Source of the DNA: Paraburkholderia acidipaludis NBRC 101816
Lineage (GTDB): Bacteria; Pseudomonadota; Gammaproteobacteria; Burkholderiales; Burkholderiaceae
Assembly: GCF_000684975.1 (NCBI RefSeq)
Contig: NZ_BAXZ01000014.1
Location: 62,001 to 126,000, forward strand
Reading direction: 5' to 3'
Length of the DNA stretch: 64,000 nucleotides
Numbering within the stretch: position 1 is the stretch's first letter; each line of letters begins with the position of its first letter. Shown piece by piece: positions 1 through 9,516 of this stretch. Under the pieces are notes generated by a model, which made no database searches, was not told the DNA's origin, and saw nothing but the letters and a program-made list of their open reading frames with translations. The translations under genes were made by a program, and so were the position numbers.

Positions 1-530
1 AGCAGCACGCTCATCGCGAGAACGGCAAGCGCGATGACGTGCGGGCCGAACAGAAAGACGTAAAAGAGCGGCGCGAACACGGCGGCGGCGAGCGCCGCCA
101 GCGACGAGTAGCGGGTGAAGAACGCGACGATGAGCCAGGTGAGCAGCGTGGCGAGCCCCAGCACCGGATGGATCGCGAGCAGGACGCCCGCGGCCGTCGC
201 CACGCCCTTGCCGCCCTGGAAGCGGAAGAACACGGGATACAGGTGGCCGAGGAACACGGCGATCGCGGCAAGCGCGATCGCCTCGTCGCCAAGCCCGAAG
301 TGCGGGCCGAAATGCGCGGCGAGCCACACGGCCAGCCAGCCCTTGAACGCGTCGCCGATCAGCGTGAGGATCGCGGCCTTCTTGTTGCCGCTGCGCAGGA
401 CATTGGTCGCGCCGGGATTGCCAGAACCGTAGGAGCGCGGGTCGTCGAGCCCCATCGCGGCGCTCACGATCACGGCGAACGATACCGAGCCGATCAGATA
501 GGCGAGAACGGCGACGATCAGGTTGTACAT
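1..530 (-). CDS. plsY: Glycerol-3-phosphate acyltransferase PlsY (3' end cut by window edge)
   Basis: Membrane enzyme that transfers an acyl group from acyl-phosphate to glycerol-3-phosphate, the first acylation in phospholipid synthesis. Reading from the ATG at 530 (MYNLIVAVLAYLIGS) the frame stays open to base 1, so the C-terminus lies outside the window. Family motifs are visible: the SYGSGNPGATNVLR loop near residues 33-46 and the glycine-rich GGKGVATAAG loop near residues 100-110. Several hydrophobic transmembrane stretches separate them. It lies downstream of ybaK on the same strand with a gap of about 147 bases that could hold its own promoter. The motifs make the identity secure. Confidence 0.93.
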   Translation of the reverse strand, partial: MYNLIVAVLAYLIGSVSFAVIVSAAMGLDDPRSYGSGNPGATNVLRSGNKKAAILTLIGDAFKGWLAVWLAAHFGPHFGLGDEAIALAAIAVFLGHLYPVFFRFQGGKGVATAAGVLLAIHPVLGLATLLTWLIVAFFTRYSSLAALAAAVFAPLFYVFLFGPHVIALAVLAMSVL

Positions 531-677
531 GCGCGAAACCCGGTAATTGGTGAAGGAGGCGCGCGGCGCGGCCGTCGAGGCCGGGCGGGGGCGCGCGAAG
601 GCGCCCATTCTACCGAAGCGCGGGCGCCGGGTGAGCGCGAATCAGGGAACGTACGGAGGCGCGGCCTGCGCCGGCCG

Positions 678-1169
678 TCACTCCACGCTTGCGCACTGCA
701 CCGGCTTCGCGCCCAGCAGGGAGACCAGCGCCGCCGGCGCGAGGCTCACCAGGTAGCCGCGCCGGCCGCCGTTGAGCCAGATCTCGTCGAGTTCGAGCAC
801 CGTCGATTCGACGTAGACCGGCATGGTCTTCTTCGTGCCGAACGGCGACGTGCCGCCGACGAGATAGCCCGAATGGCGGTTCGCGACCTCGGGTTTGCAG
901 GGCTCGATGCGCTTCGCGCCGATCTGGCGCGCGAGGTTCTTCGTGGAGACCTTGCGGTCGCCGTGCATCAGCACGATCAGCGGCTTCGCGTGCTCATCTT
1001 CCATCACGAGCGTCTTCACGACGCGATGCTCGTCCACACCGAGCTGACGCGCGGATTCTTCGGTGCCGCCGTGCTCGACATACTCGTAGGGATGCTCGCC
1101 GAACGCGATGCCCGCGCGGCGCAGCATCTGCGTGGCGGGCGTTTCGGAGACGTGTTTCGATTTGCTCAT
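678..1169 (-). CDS. ybaK: Cys-tRNA(Pro)/Cys-tRNA(Cys) deacylase, YbaK/EbsC family
   Basis: Trans-acting editing enzyme that hydrolyses mischarged Cys-tRNA(Pro). The 163-residue product matches the usual length of stand-alone YbaK. It carries the family features VVKTLVMEDEH near residues 50-60, a lysine in the VSTKNLA segment, and the GYLVGGTSPFGTKK stretch near residues 100-114, which is diagnostic of YbaK rather than the ProX or ProRS-INS relatives. It begins 9 bases after the xerD stop on the same strand, so co-transcription with xerD is likely. Confidence 0.93.
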   Translation of the reverse strand: MSKSKHVSETPATQMLRRAGIAFGEHPYEYVEHGGTEESARQLGVDEHRVVKTLVMEDEHAKPLIVLMHGDRKVSTKNLARQIGAKRIEPCKPEVANRHSGYLVGGTSPFGTKKTMPVYVESTVLELDEIWLNGGRRGYLVSLAPAALVSLLGAKPVQCASVE

Positions 1170-1178
1170 GGATCGCCC

Positions 1179-2219
1179 CTACCCTCGCGGATGATGCTTC
1201 GCGTGCAGCAGCCTGAGGCGTTCGCGCGCGACGTGGGTGTAGATCTGCGTCGTGGAGATGTCGCTGTGGCCGAGCAGCAGCTGCACCACGCGCAAGTCGG
1301 CGCCGTGATTGAGCAGGTGCGTTGCGAACGCGTGCCGCAGCGTGTGCGGCGAAAGCGGCGCGTGCACGTCGGCCGCCGCCGCATGGCGCTTGATGATGTG
1401 CCAGAACTGCTGGCGCGTCATGCCCTCCGCGCGCGCCGTGACGAACAGCGCGTCGGTCGTGCGCGGGCCGAGCAGCGCGGGCCGCGACTCGCGCAGATAA
1501 CGCTCGATCCAGGCGTGCGCCTCCTCGCCGAACGGAATCAGCCGCTCCTTCGCACCCTTGCCCAGCACGCGCACGACGCCCTCGTTCAGCCCCACCTCGA
1601 CGGTCTTGAGCGTCACGAGCTCGGTCACGCGCAGGCCGCTCGCATACATCAGCTCGAGCATCGTGCGATCGCGCAGGCCGAGCGACGTGCTCACGTCGGG
1701 CGCGCCGAGAAGCGCCTCCACCTGCGCCTCGGTGAGCGTCGTGGGAAAGCGCGGCGGCTGCTTCGCCGAGCGCACGCGCACGGTCGGATCGGTCGCCACG
1801 CGCCGCTCGCGCAACGCCCAGCCGTAATAACGGCGAAACACCGAAAGACGCCGGTTCGCCGAGGTCGACTTGTCCGCCTTGCGGCTCGCGCTGTAGGCGA
1901 AGAGATCGCCCTCGTGCGTCGTGTCGAGCGTCCCCGCGCGCGCGCTCGCGAGCCACGTCGAAAAGAGCTTCAGATCGCGGCGGTAAGCGTCGAGGGTGTT
2001 GCGCGAGAGGCCGTGTTCGAGCCACATCGCGTCGCAGAAGGTGTCGATGGCGAGCAGACTCTGCGCCAGCGCCGACGCGGCTTCGGGAGGCAAGGCTTCG
2101 GCATCGTCGAAAGCAGCAGCCGTGCTGCCACCGTCGTTGGCCTCGCGCGCGGCGAGCGCATCGTCGGCTGCGGGCGTGGCGGGCGCCATGGGCTCCATGG
2201 GCGTCATGGCGTTCGTCAT
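1179..2219 (-). CDS. xerD: Site-specific tyrosine recombinase XerD
   Basis: Tyrosine recombinase that acts with XerC at dif to resolve chromosome dimers at the septum. The catalytic set is complete in the 346-residue product: R197 (SGLRVTEL), K221 (GKGAKE), H292 and R295 (PHTLRHAF), H318 (LLGHSD) and the nucleophile Y327 (QIYTHV). The N-terminal SAM-like core-binding domain covers about residues 50-140. The first 45 residues are Ala/Pro-rich and longer than usual (XerD is generally about 300 aa), so a downstream start is possible. The start ATG overlaps the ogt stop as ATGA. No integrase-type accessory genes are nearby, which supports a housekeeping recombinase. Confidence 0.93.
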   Translation of the reverse strand: MTNAMTPMEPMAPATPAADDALAAREANDGGSTAAAFDDAEALPPEAASALAQSLLAIDTFCDAMWLEHGLSRNTLDAYRRDLKLFSTWLASARAGTLDTTHEGDLFAYSASRKADKSTSANRRLSVFRRYYGWALRERRVATDPTVRVRSAKQPPRFPTTLTEAQVEALLGAPDVSTSLGLRDRTMLELMYASGLRVTELVTLKTVEVGLNEGVVRVLGKGAKERLIPFGEEAHAWIERYLRESRPALLGPRTTDALFVTARAEGMTRQQFWHIIKRHAAAADVHAPLSPHTLRHAFATHLLNHGADLRVVQLLLGHSDISTTQIYTHVARERLRLLHAKHHPRG

Positions 2220-2689
2220 CGGAAGGCCAGGCCCTCATGGGCGAGCAGCCAGCGCTTCACGTCGCGGAAGAAGCCCTCGCCGCCGTGATGCGCGAAGCCC
2301 CCGATTCCGCTTGCCGAAACCACGCGATGGCACGGGATCACGAGCGGAAAGGGATTCGAGCCGCACGCCTGGCCCACCGCGCGCGCCGAGTCGCTGCCAA
2401 TGCGCCTCGCGAGCTCGCCGTAGGTCAGCACGCCGCCCGCGACGATGGCGCTGATGCCGTGCCAGACGCGCTGCTGGAACGGCGTGCCGCGCGCGGCGAG
2501 CGGCAGGTCGAAGCCCGCCGACGCGTCGTCGAAATAGCGCGCGATCTGCTCGGCCGCACGCGCCGCGAGCACGCAGTCCGGCTCGATGCTGGCCGTCGCT
2601 CCATTCAGATAGACGATCTCGCGCACGGCCTCGCCGCCGGTGCGAATGCCGACCTTGCCGAACGGCGCGTCGATCACTGCATTGAACAT
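2216..2689 (-). CDS. ogt: Methylated-DNA--[protein]-cysteine S-methyltransferase
   Basis: Suicide DNA repair protein that moves the methyl group from O6-methylguanine to its own cysteine. The 157-residue product has the signature PCHRVV with acceptor Cys120, preceded by the DNA-recognition helix region (LTYGELARRIG, residues 88-98). The start at 2689 (MFNAVIDAP) matches the family N-terminus; the frame extends upstream without family similarity. Its stop overlaps the xerD start by four bases, so the two are probably translationally coupled. The gap of about 70 bases from queG is short, consistent with one queG-ogt-xerD-ybaK transcript. Confidence 0.92.
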   Translation of the reverse strand: MFNAVIDAPFGKVGIRTGGEAVREIVYLNGATASIEPDCVLAARAAEQIARYFDDASAGFDLPLAARGTPFQQRVWHGISAIVAGGVLTYGELARRIGSDSARAVGQACGSNPFPLVIPCHRVVSASGIGGFAHHGGEGFFRDVKRWLLAHEGLAFR

Positions 2690-2762
2690 GATTGCCTCCG
2701 TCTGCGCGGCGGGTGCATTCGCCGCCGTGCTTGCCTTCGAGTTTGCTGCCGGATTCCGCACT

Positions 2763-4154
2763 TTACGCCGCTTCGAGCGCCCAGCGCACGTGTTCCCGAA
2801 CGAGCTCCGACCCATCGTCCTCGCGCGCGCGCAACCCCGCGACGATCGCCGCGCGGGCACCCTCCTCCAGCGCGGGACGCGCGCGCAGCGCATTGCCCAT
2901 CGCCACCGCGATGTTGCGCGACCACCGCTCGTAGCCAATGCGGCGGATCGCGCTGCCCTGCATGCGCTCGTCGAAATCTTTCGCACTCCAGCCGAACAGC
3001 TCGACGAGCGTTGCGCGATCGAGCCCGTGGCGCACGTCGAAATCGGCGACGGGCGCCGCCTGCGCGAACTTGTTCCAGGGGCACACGAGCTGACAGTCGT
3101 CGCAGCCGTACACGCGATTGCCGATCAGCTCGCGCATCTCGAGCGGAATGCTGCCCTTCAGCTCGATCGTCAGATACGAGATGCAGCGCCGCGCATCCAC
3201 GCGATACGGCCCGGTGATCGCGCCGGTCGGGCACGCGCCGATGCAGCGCGTGCAGCTGCCGCAGTGGGCGCCGGCCGTTTCGGGCACCTGGGCGGCCGCG
3301 GGCCCTGCCGCGGGGGAACTTGCGGTTTCGGCATCCGTCGGCAACGGCAGGTCGACGTAGATCTCGCCGAGGAAGAAGAGCGATCCGGCGTCGCGCTGAA
3401 GCAGCAGCGTATGCTTGCCGCGCCAGCCAATGCCGGCCTTTTGCGCGAGCTCCACTTCGAGCACCGGCGCCGAGTCGGTGAACACGCGATGACCGAACGC
3501 GCCGATCTCGGCTTCGATGCGATCCGCGAGCTGCTGCAGGCGCGCGCGCAACACCTTGTGATAATCGCGGCCGCGCGCGTAGATCGACACGACCGCCGCC
3601 TGCGGATCCGCGAGACGCGCGTGCTCGCGCCCGCGCCATCCGCCCCGCACGTACTCGCGCGGCGCCTCCTGCGAGCGCGCGGCGGGCTCGTCGCGCGCCG
3701 CGTCTTGCAAAGCACTTTCGGCTGTCTTTCCCGCCCCATTCGATGCGGCCGGCGCGAGCGTCGCGCCCGGCAGATAGGCCATGCGCACGGAAATCACGCG
3801 TCGCGTACCGGCCACAAGCTCTGCGGGCCGCGCACGTTTCATATCATGTTTGGCCATATAATCCATCTCGCCGTGGCAGCCGGCTTCGAGCCATGCGGCG
3901 AGGCCCGCTTCGGCATGCGAGAGGTCGGTATCGCTGATGCCGATCGCACCGAACCCCAGTTCGCGTCCCCATGTCCGGATGCGCGCCGCGAGGGCGGCAA
4001 GCGCCGGCGCATCGAGCGATGGCCCCGACGGCGCGCGAGGCGCGGCCGGTTCGCACGACGTTGCGGCGGCACGCATCGCAGAGGGCTCAAGACCCTCCAC
4101 GTCCGTCGTGGCGAACGCGAGGCTTGAAGAGGAAGGCGAGGGACTGCGGTTCAT
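2763..4154 (-). CDS. queG: Epoxyqueuosine reductase QueG
   Basis: Cobalamin-dependent iron-sulfur enzyme that makes queuosine from epoxyqueuosine in tRNA, the last pathway step. The two [4Fe-4S] cysteine groups are present: HCGSCTRCIGACPTG (residues 298-311) and GCDDCQLVCPWNK (350-362). The probable catalytic Asp lies in VFTDSAPVLE (about residue 227). At 463 aa it is longer than the usual 350-390. The excess is an Ala/Pro/Glu-rich N-terminus (about 45 aa) and two low-complexity insertions (about 130-185 and 273-296). The start at 4154 is uncertain because other in-frame Met codons follow (for example MRAAAT). It is divergent from tsaE with only 19 bases between the chosen starts. Confidence 0.93.
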   Translation of the reverse strand: MNRSPSPSSSSLAFATTDVEGLEPSAMRAAATSCEPAAPRAPSGPSLDAPALAALAARIRTWGRELGFGAIGISDTDLSHAEAGLAAWLEAGCHGEMDYMAKHDMKRARPAELVAGTRRVISVRMAYLPGATLAPAASNGAGKTAESALQDAARDEPAARSQEAPREYVRGGWRGREHARLADPQAAVVSIYARGRDYHKVLRARLQQLADRIEAEIGAFGHRVFTDSAPVLEVELAQKAGIGWRGKHTLLLQRDAGSLFFLGEIYVDLPLPTDAETASSPAAGPAAAQVPETAGAHCGSCTRCIGACPTGAITGPYRVDARRCISYLTIELKGSIPLEMRELIGNRVYGCDDCQLVCPWNKFAQAAPVADFDVRHGLDRATLVELFGWSAKDFDERMQGSAIRRIGYERWSRNIAVAMGNALRARPALEEGARAAIVAGLRAREDDGSELVREHVRWALEAA

Positions 4155-4173
4155 TACGTCATTTTACGAGTTA

Positions 4174-4761
4174 ATGCCCCTGAAGCCCGACATGCCCGGC
4201 CCTGATCACGCGCTGCACACGCCGCAAGCACCGGCCCCGGTCCTGCTCGAACGGCGCATCGACCTGCCGGACGAAGCCGCCACCGATGCATTCGGCGCGC
4301 GCTTCGCTCATGCGCTCGAAGCGCAGCGTGCCGAAGCCGCCAAGGCTGAGGCAAGCACGCGCTTCGAAGGGCTGCAGGTCCAGCTGCTGGGCGACCTGGG
4401 CGCGGGCAAGACCTCGCTCGTGCGCGCCACGCTGCGCGCGCTGGGTCACGCGGGCCGCGTGCGCAGCCCCACCTATACGCTCGTCGAACCGTACACGGTC
4501 GCGACGCCGAACGGGGAACTCCCGCTCTATCACTTCGATCTGTACCGTTTCAGCGATCCGGCTGAATGGGCCGACGCCGGCTTTCGCGAATATTTCGCAG
4601 CCGGCGCGGTGTGTCTCGTCGAGTGGCCGCAACGCGCGCAAGGCCTGCTCGGCGTACCGGATCTCGTGTTTTCGCTGGAACCCGGAGAACAAGGCGAAGG
4701 CCGCGTGCTGACCGCCTACGCATACAGCGCATCAGGAAAGGCATGTCTAGAAAGATGTTGA
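4174..4761 (+). CDS. tsaE: tRNA t6A37 biosynthesis ATPase TsaE
   Basis: P-loop ATPase partner of TsaB and TsaD in threonylcarbamoylation of tRNA adenosine-37. The product is 195 aa with Walker A GDLGAGKTS at 73-81, the SPTYTLVEPY segment (98-107) and HFDLYRF (120-126), followed by CLVEWPQR, all TsaE hallmarks. The N-terminus has about 20 extra residues and a small insertion after residue 50. The frame is open upstream past queG's start, but ATG 4174 is chosen because earlier codons lie inside the divergent queG gene. The 3' end overlaps amiC by 19 bases, a typical tsaE-amiC arrangement. Confidence 0.92.
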   Translation: MPLKPDMPGPDHALHTPQAPAPVLLERRIDLPDEAATDAFGARFAHALEAQRAEAAKAEASTRFEGLQVQLLGDLGAGKTSLVRATLRALGHAGRVRSPTYTLVEPYTVATPNGELPLYHFDLYRFSDPAEWADAGFREYFAAGAVCLVEWPQRAQGLLGVPDLVFSLEPGEQGEGRVLTAYAYSASGKACLERC

Positions 4762-6326
4762 TCAAACCGTTCCGCTCGATCGAATCCGCGGCCACCGCCA
4801 CGCACAACTGGCGGCGCCGGCAGATCCTGAAGGCGGGCGCGTCCACGCTCGTGCTCGGCCTCTCCGTGGCCGCGCCGCGGCTGGCGTGGGCGACCTCGGT
4901 GCTTGGCGTGCGCGTGTGGCCCGCGCGCGACTACACGCGCGTCACGATCGAATCGGACCAGCCGCTCGCCACCTCGCAGCAAATGCTGCAAAGCCCGGAC
5001 CGGCTCGTCGTCGATATCAGCGGCCTCGACCTCGACGACGCCCTGAAGAACCTCGTCTCCAAGATCACGCCGAACGATCCGCAGATCCAGGCGGTGCGCG
5101 TGGGGCAATACCAGCCGCACGTCGTGCGCATGGTGTTCGACCTCAAGGGCTCGGTGAAGCCGCAGGTGTTTACGCTGGAGCCGGTGGGCTCCTACCGGTA
5201 CCGGCTCGTGTTCGACCTCTACCCGGCCGTCGCGCCCGATCCGATGATGGATCTGCTCGCGCAGAGCGACAAAAAACAGGAGCAGCTCGACGCGCGCGAG
5301 GCGATGCGCCACGACGTTCCGCCCTCGACGCTCGCGGGCCCGGCGGCTCCGCCGGCCTCACCGGGCGCCCAATCCGGCGACAGCAGCGACGCGTTCTTCC
5401 AGCACTACGCGCAGAACGACGCGGCCGATGCGGGAAATGCGCCGCCCGCGCGCCCCGCCGTGCCGCGCCCGGCGCCGCCGGTGCCGCCCGCCGTCATCGT
5501 GCAGCGCGGGCCCAAACCCGCACCGGGCACCGCTGCGCTCGCGCAAAACGACGGCGACAGCAGCAACGGCGACGACTACGGCTTCGTCACGCCGAAGTCG
5601 GGCAAGGGCGGCACGATACGCCTGCTCACGGTCGCCGTCGACCCGGGCCACGGCGGCGAAGATCCGGGCGCCATCGGCAGCGCGGGCACCTACGAAAAGC
5701 ACATCGCGCTCGACATCGCGAAGAAGCTGCGCGCGAAGATCGACGCCCAGCCCAACATGCGCGCGATGATGACGCGCGACGCCGACTTCTTCGTGCCGCT
5801 GAACGTGCGCGTGCAAAAGGCGCGGCGCGTGGGCGCGGACCTCTTCGTCTCGGTCCACGCCGATGCCTTCACGACGCCGCTCGCGCGCGGCTCGTCGGTG
5901 TTCGCGCTCTCGGAGCACGGCGCCTCGAGCGCCGCGGCGCGCTGGATGGCGAACAAGGAGAACTCGTCGGACCAGATCGGCGGCATCAACGTGCAGACCG
6001 CCGACGCCGCGGTGAATCGCGCGCTCTTCGACATGTCCACCACGGCGCAGATTCGCGACTCGATGCGTTACGGCGGCTTCGTGCTCGACGAGATCGGCGA
6101 CATCAACAAGCTGCACAAGGGCTCGGTCGAGCAGGCGGGCTTCGCGGTGCTCAAGGCGCCCGACATCCCGTCGATCCTGGTCGAGACCGCGTTCATCAGC
6201 AACCCGGAAGAAGAGGTCAAGCTCAACGACGACGCCTACCGCGACAAGATGGCGGACGCCATTCTCAAGGGCATCAAGCGCTACTTCGCGGCGAATCCGC
6301 CGCTCGCAAAGAACCGCATGACCTGA
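4743..6326 (+). CDS. amiC: N-acetylmuramoyl-L-alanine amidase AmiC (Tat-exported)
   Basis: Periplasmic zinc amidase that removes the stem peptide from peptidoglycan during daughter-cell separation. The N-terminus has a twin-arginine signal (RRRQILKAG, then a hydrophobic stretch ending LAWA). Next come an AMIN domain (about 45-155), a Pro/Ala-rich linker (about 190-290) and the Amidase_3 domain. Zinc ligands and catalytic residues sit in DPGHGGEDPG, TYEKHIALD, FVSVHAD and ILVETAFISN. Start 4743 is preferred because AGGA lies 5 bases upstream; ATG 4755 is an in-frame alternative that lacks a well-placed site. The start lies within the end of tsaE. Confidence 0.93.
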   Translation: MSRKMLIKPFRSIESAATATHNWRRRQILKAGASTLVLGLSVAAPRLAWATSVLGVRVWPARDYTRVTIESDQPLATSQQMLQSPDRLVVDISGLDLDDALKNLVSKITPNDPQIQAVRVGQYQPHVVRMVFDLKGSVKPQVFTLEPVGSYRYRLVFDLYPAVAPDPMMDLLAQSDKKQEQLDAREAMRHDVPPSTLAGPAAPPASPGAQSGDSSDAFFQHYAQNDAADAGNAPPARPAVPRPAPPVPPAVIVQRGPKPAPGTAALAQNDGDSSNGDDYGFVTPKSGKGGTIRLLTVAVDPGHGGEDPGAIGSAGTYEKHIALDIAKKLRAKIDAQPNMRAMMTRDADFFVPLNVRVQKARRVGADLFVSVHADAFTTPLARGSSVFALSEHGASSAAARWMANKENSSDQIGGINVQTADAAVNRALFDMSTTAQIRDSMRYGGFVLDEIGDINKLHKGSVEQAGFAVLKAPDIPSILVETAFISNPEEEVKLNDDAYRDKMADAILKGIKRYFAANPPLAKNRMT

Positions 6327-6359
6327 GGCGCGTAAGGCCTGTGCCGCCGCCCCGTCGTC

Positions 6360-6397
6360 ACGCCGCGCAGCCTCATGGGCGCGCGGCGTTTTCTTTT
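6360..6397 (+). terminator. Intrinsic terminator after amiC
   Basis: Perfect 9-bp stem, ACGCCGCGC (6360-6368) with GCGCGGCGT (6381-6389), a 12-base loop, then a T-rich tail TTTCTTTT. It lies 33 bases after the amiC stop and just before the convergent EamA gene. Confidence 0.8.
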
Positions 6398-6426
6398 GCG
6401 GGCGCGCGCCGGCGCGAGAGGCGAGA

Positions 6427-7323
6427 CTAGCGCGCCGTGGCGAGCCGCTGCCGCACCCAGCCCCCGAACACGTTGACGACGAGCCCGCCCATGACCAGCG
6501 CGGCGCCGCCGATCTGCGCGACGGTCAGATGCTCGTCGAGCAGCACCGAGGCCGAGGCGAGCCCGACGATCGGCACGAGCAGCGAGAACGGCGCCACCTG
6601 GCTTGCGGGATATTTCGAGAGCAGGCGGCTCCAGAGGCTATAGCCGAGCAGCGTCGCGACGAACGAGAGATACACGATCGCGAGCACCGAAGACACGCCG
6701 ATCCCTTCGAGCGCGCCCACGATACGCTGCGGCCCTTCGAAGCCGTACGACAACACGAGGAACGGCAGCGGCGGAATCAGGCTCGCCCAGACGACAAGCC
6801 CGACCAGATCGATCTTGCCCACTTTCTTCGTGACGATGTTGCCGAGCGCCCACATCACGGCCGCACAGAGCGTGAGCAGGAAGCCGGCGAGCGTCATCGC
6901 CTGCGCGCCCCCGCCCGCGCCCGACTGCAGCCCGATCAGCGCGAGGCCGCCCGCCGCGATCAGCAGGCCGATCACATTCTGCGCATGAAAGCGTTCGCTC
7001 AGGAAGAACGCCGCAAAGCCGAGCGTGAAGAACGCCTGCGCCTGCAGCACGACGGAGGCGAGCCCGGCGGGCATCCCCACGTACATGGCGGAGAACAGGA
7101 ATGCGAACTGCCCGAACGAGATCGTCAGGCCGTAGGCGAAAAGCCACTTCCAGGGCAGGTTCGGCCGCTTCACGAACAGCACCGCCGGAAACGCCGCCAG
7201 CAGGAAGCGCAGCGCGCCCAGCAGCATCGGCGGCACGCCGTGCAGGCCCACCTTGATCACCACGAAATTCACGCCCCACGCCAGCACCACCACCAGCGCG
7301 AACAGCAGATCCTTCGGCGACAT
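6427..7323 (-). CDS. EamA/DMT-family inner-membrane transporter
   Basis: A 298-residue drug/metabolite-transporter superfamily protein, probably an exporter of an amino acid or other metabolite; the substrate cannot be read from the sequence. It shows two EamA repeats and about ten hydrophobic segments, starting MSPKDLLFALVVVLAWGVNF with the conserved WG in the first helix. Start 7323 is chosen because GGAGG lies just upstream and the longer frame to 7536 has no membrane-protein character. It converges with amiC and diverges from the pirin gene. It resembles the YdcZ/EamA-type proteins annotated as O-acetylserine/cysteine exporters, but that function is inference. Confidence 0.88.
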   Translation of the reverse strand: MSPKDLLFALVVVLAWGVNFVVIKVGLHGVPPMLLGALRFLLAAFPAVLFVKRPNLPWKWLFAYGLTISFGQFAFLFSAMYVGMPAGLASVVLQAQAFFTLGFAAFFLSERFHAQNVIGLLIAAGGLALIGLQSGAGGGAQAMTLAGFLLTLCAAVMWALGNIVTKKVGKIDLVGLVVWASLIPPLPFLVLSYGFEGPQRIVGALEGIGVSSVLAIVYLSFVATLLGYSLWSRLLSKYPASQVAPFSLLVPIVGLASASVLLDEHLTVAQIGGAALVMGGLVVNVFGGWVRQRLATAR

Positions 7324-7545
7324 CGCCTCCTCCGCTTCGTTCTTGTCGAACTGGCGAGTGTACCGTGCCGCCCTCGCGGCCGCTCGGCATGGCCCGACAG
7401 CGGGCGTTAGAATGAGCGCCTGCTCGCGCGCGACGTCAACAAAGAACCGAGGCGCCGCGCGCCGGCCGCCGTATCCAATCACGTCGAGCCGCATACAGCC
7501 GCATTCAGGTTTAGCGTGCCCATACCGATCCATCAAGGAAGCGCC

Positions 7546-8427
<882 letters not shown>

Positions 8428-8556
8428 GCCGGCGCTGGATGGCCAGCAAACCGCAGGCAAGCACGAGCAAACCGCGGCGATTGAATCCGCCGCGTATCGT
8501 CCCCATCTCAGCGCATGACTGCTCGAACCCAATTGAGCAAACCCAACGAGGACGCA

Positions 8557-9405
8557 ATGGATACCACCCTGGCCACTTTTGAAAAGGACGTGATCGAGGC
8601 ATCGGCGCTCACGCCCGTGCTGATCGACTTCTGGGCGCCGTGGTGCGGCCCGTGCAAAACGCTCGGCCCGATGCTCGAAAAGCTCGAAGCCGAATACGGC
8701 GGCAAGTGGAAGCTCGCGAAGGTCAACGTCGACGAAAACCAGGAGCTTGCCGCGCATTTCCAGGTGCGCAGCATTCCTCACGTCGTCGCGTTCGCGGACG
8801 GCCGGCCCGTCGACCAGTTCATCGGCGTGCTGCCCGAAGGGCAGTTGCGCCAGTTCATCGACGGCCTGATCCCCGACCCCGCCGCCACCGAGCGCCGCAC
8901 CGCCCAGGAAGCGCTGGCCGAAGGCCGCCGCGAAGAGGCCTACGACGCGCTGCAAGCCGCGCTGGCCTACGACCCGGGCTTCGACGACGCGCGCATGGAC
9001 CTGATCGAGCTGCTGCTGGCCGATAACCGCGCCGACGAAGCTCACAAGGAAGCGGAACTGCTCTCGCCGAAAACGACGCAAGGCATCGATCCGCGCTACA
9101 ACGCGATCAAGACGCGCCTCGACGCGCTCGACGCCGCCGCCGACCTGCCGCCCACCGATGCGCTCGAAGCGCAGGTGAGCGCCCATCCGGAGGATCTGGA
9201 GGCGCGCTTCGATCTCGCCAACGCGCTGATCGCGCGGCGCAAGTACGCCGGCGCGTTCGAGCAGCTGCTCGAGATCGTCAGGCGCGACCGCACGTTCCGC
9301 GACGACATCGGCCGCAAGACCATGCTCTCGGTGTTCGATCTCGCGGCACACCAGCCGCAGCTCGTGAGCGAGTGGCGGCGCAAGCTGAGCGCCATGCTCA
9401 ACTGA
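8557..9405 (+). CDS. cnoX: Thioredoxin/TPR chaperedoxin CnoX (YbbN)
   Basis: A 282-residue protein with an N-terminal thioredoxin fold (1-110) and a C-terminal tetratricopeptide-like region. This is the architecture and length of YbbN/CnoX, a holdase that protects substrates during oxidative (bleach) stress and passes them to GroEL or DnaK. The active site is a canonical WCGPC within WAPWCGPCKTLGP, so the protein should be redox-active. E. coli CnoX by contrast has a degraded SXXC site. ATG 8557 is preferred over the frame's first codon at 8515 because GAGG sits just upstream. A strong terminator follows. Confidence 0.93.
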   Translation: MDTTLATFEKDVIEASALTPVLIDFWAPWCGPCKTLGPMLEKLEAEYGGKWKLAKVNVDENQELAAHFQVRSIPHVVAFADGRPVDQFIGVLPEGQLRQFIDGLIPDPAATERRTAQEALAEGRREEAYDALQAALAYDPGFDDARMDLIELLLADNRADEAHKEAELLSPKTTQGIDPRYNAIKTRLDALDAAADLPPTDALEAQVSAHPEDLEARFDLANALIARRKYAGAFEQLLEIVRRDRTFRDDIGRKTMLSVFDLAAHQPQLVSEWRRKLSAMLN

Positions 9406-9443
9406 ATCGACCAAGGCGCGCGGCAACCGCCGCGTGGACGCAA

Positions 9444-9482
9444 AAAACGCACGGCATTGACACCGCCGTGCGTTTTCTTTTG
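9444..9482. terminator. Bidirectional terminator between cnoX and tcdA
   Basis: Perfect 12-bp stem, AAAACGCACGGC (9444-9455) with GCCGTGCGTTTT (9465-9476), and a 9-base loop. A T-run follows on the plus strand and the A-run on the left gives Ts on the minus strand, so it can serve both convergent genes. Confidence 0.88.
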
Positions 9483-9516
9483 TTGCGCCGAAAGGCGCCA
9501 GCCGCGCCGAAGCCGC

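Noticed and set aside
1179..2219. xerD as part of an integrative element
   Set aside because: No attachment repeats, tRNA or cargo genes are nearby, and the flanking genes are conserved housekeeping genes.
39..2288. A long plus-strand open frame (about 749 codons) across plsY, ybaK and xerD
   Set aside because: It is the mirror frame of real minus-strand genes in high-GC DNA. Its product is Arg/His/Ala-rich and has no family features.
2674..3639. A minus-strand frame overlapping queG in another phase
   Set aside because: queG carries the cysteine motifs; this frame has Arg/Ala composition only and starts inside queG.
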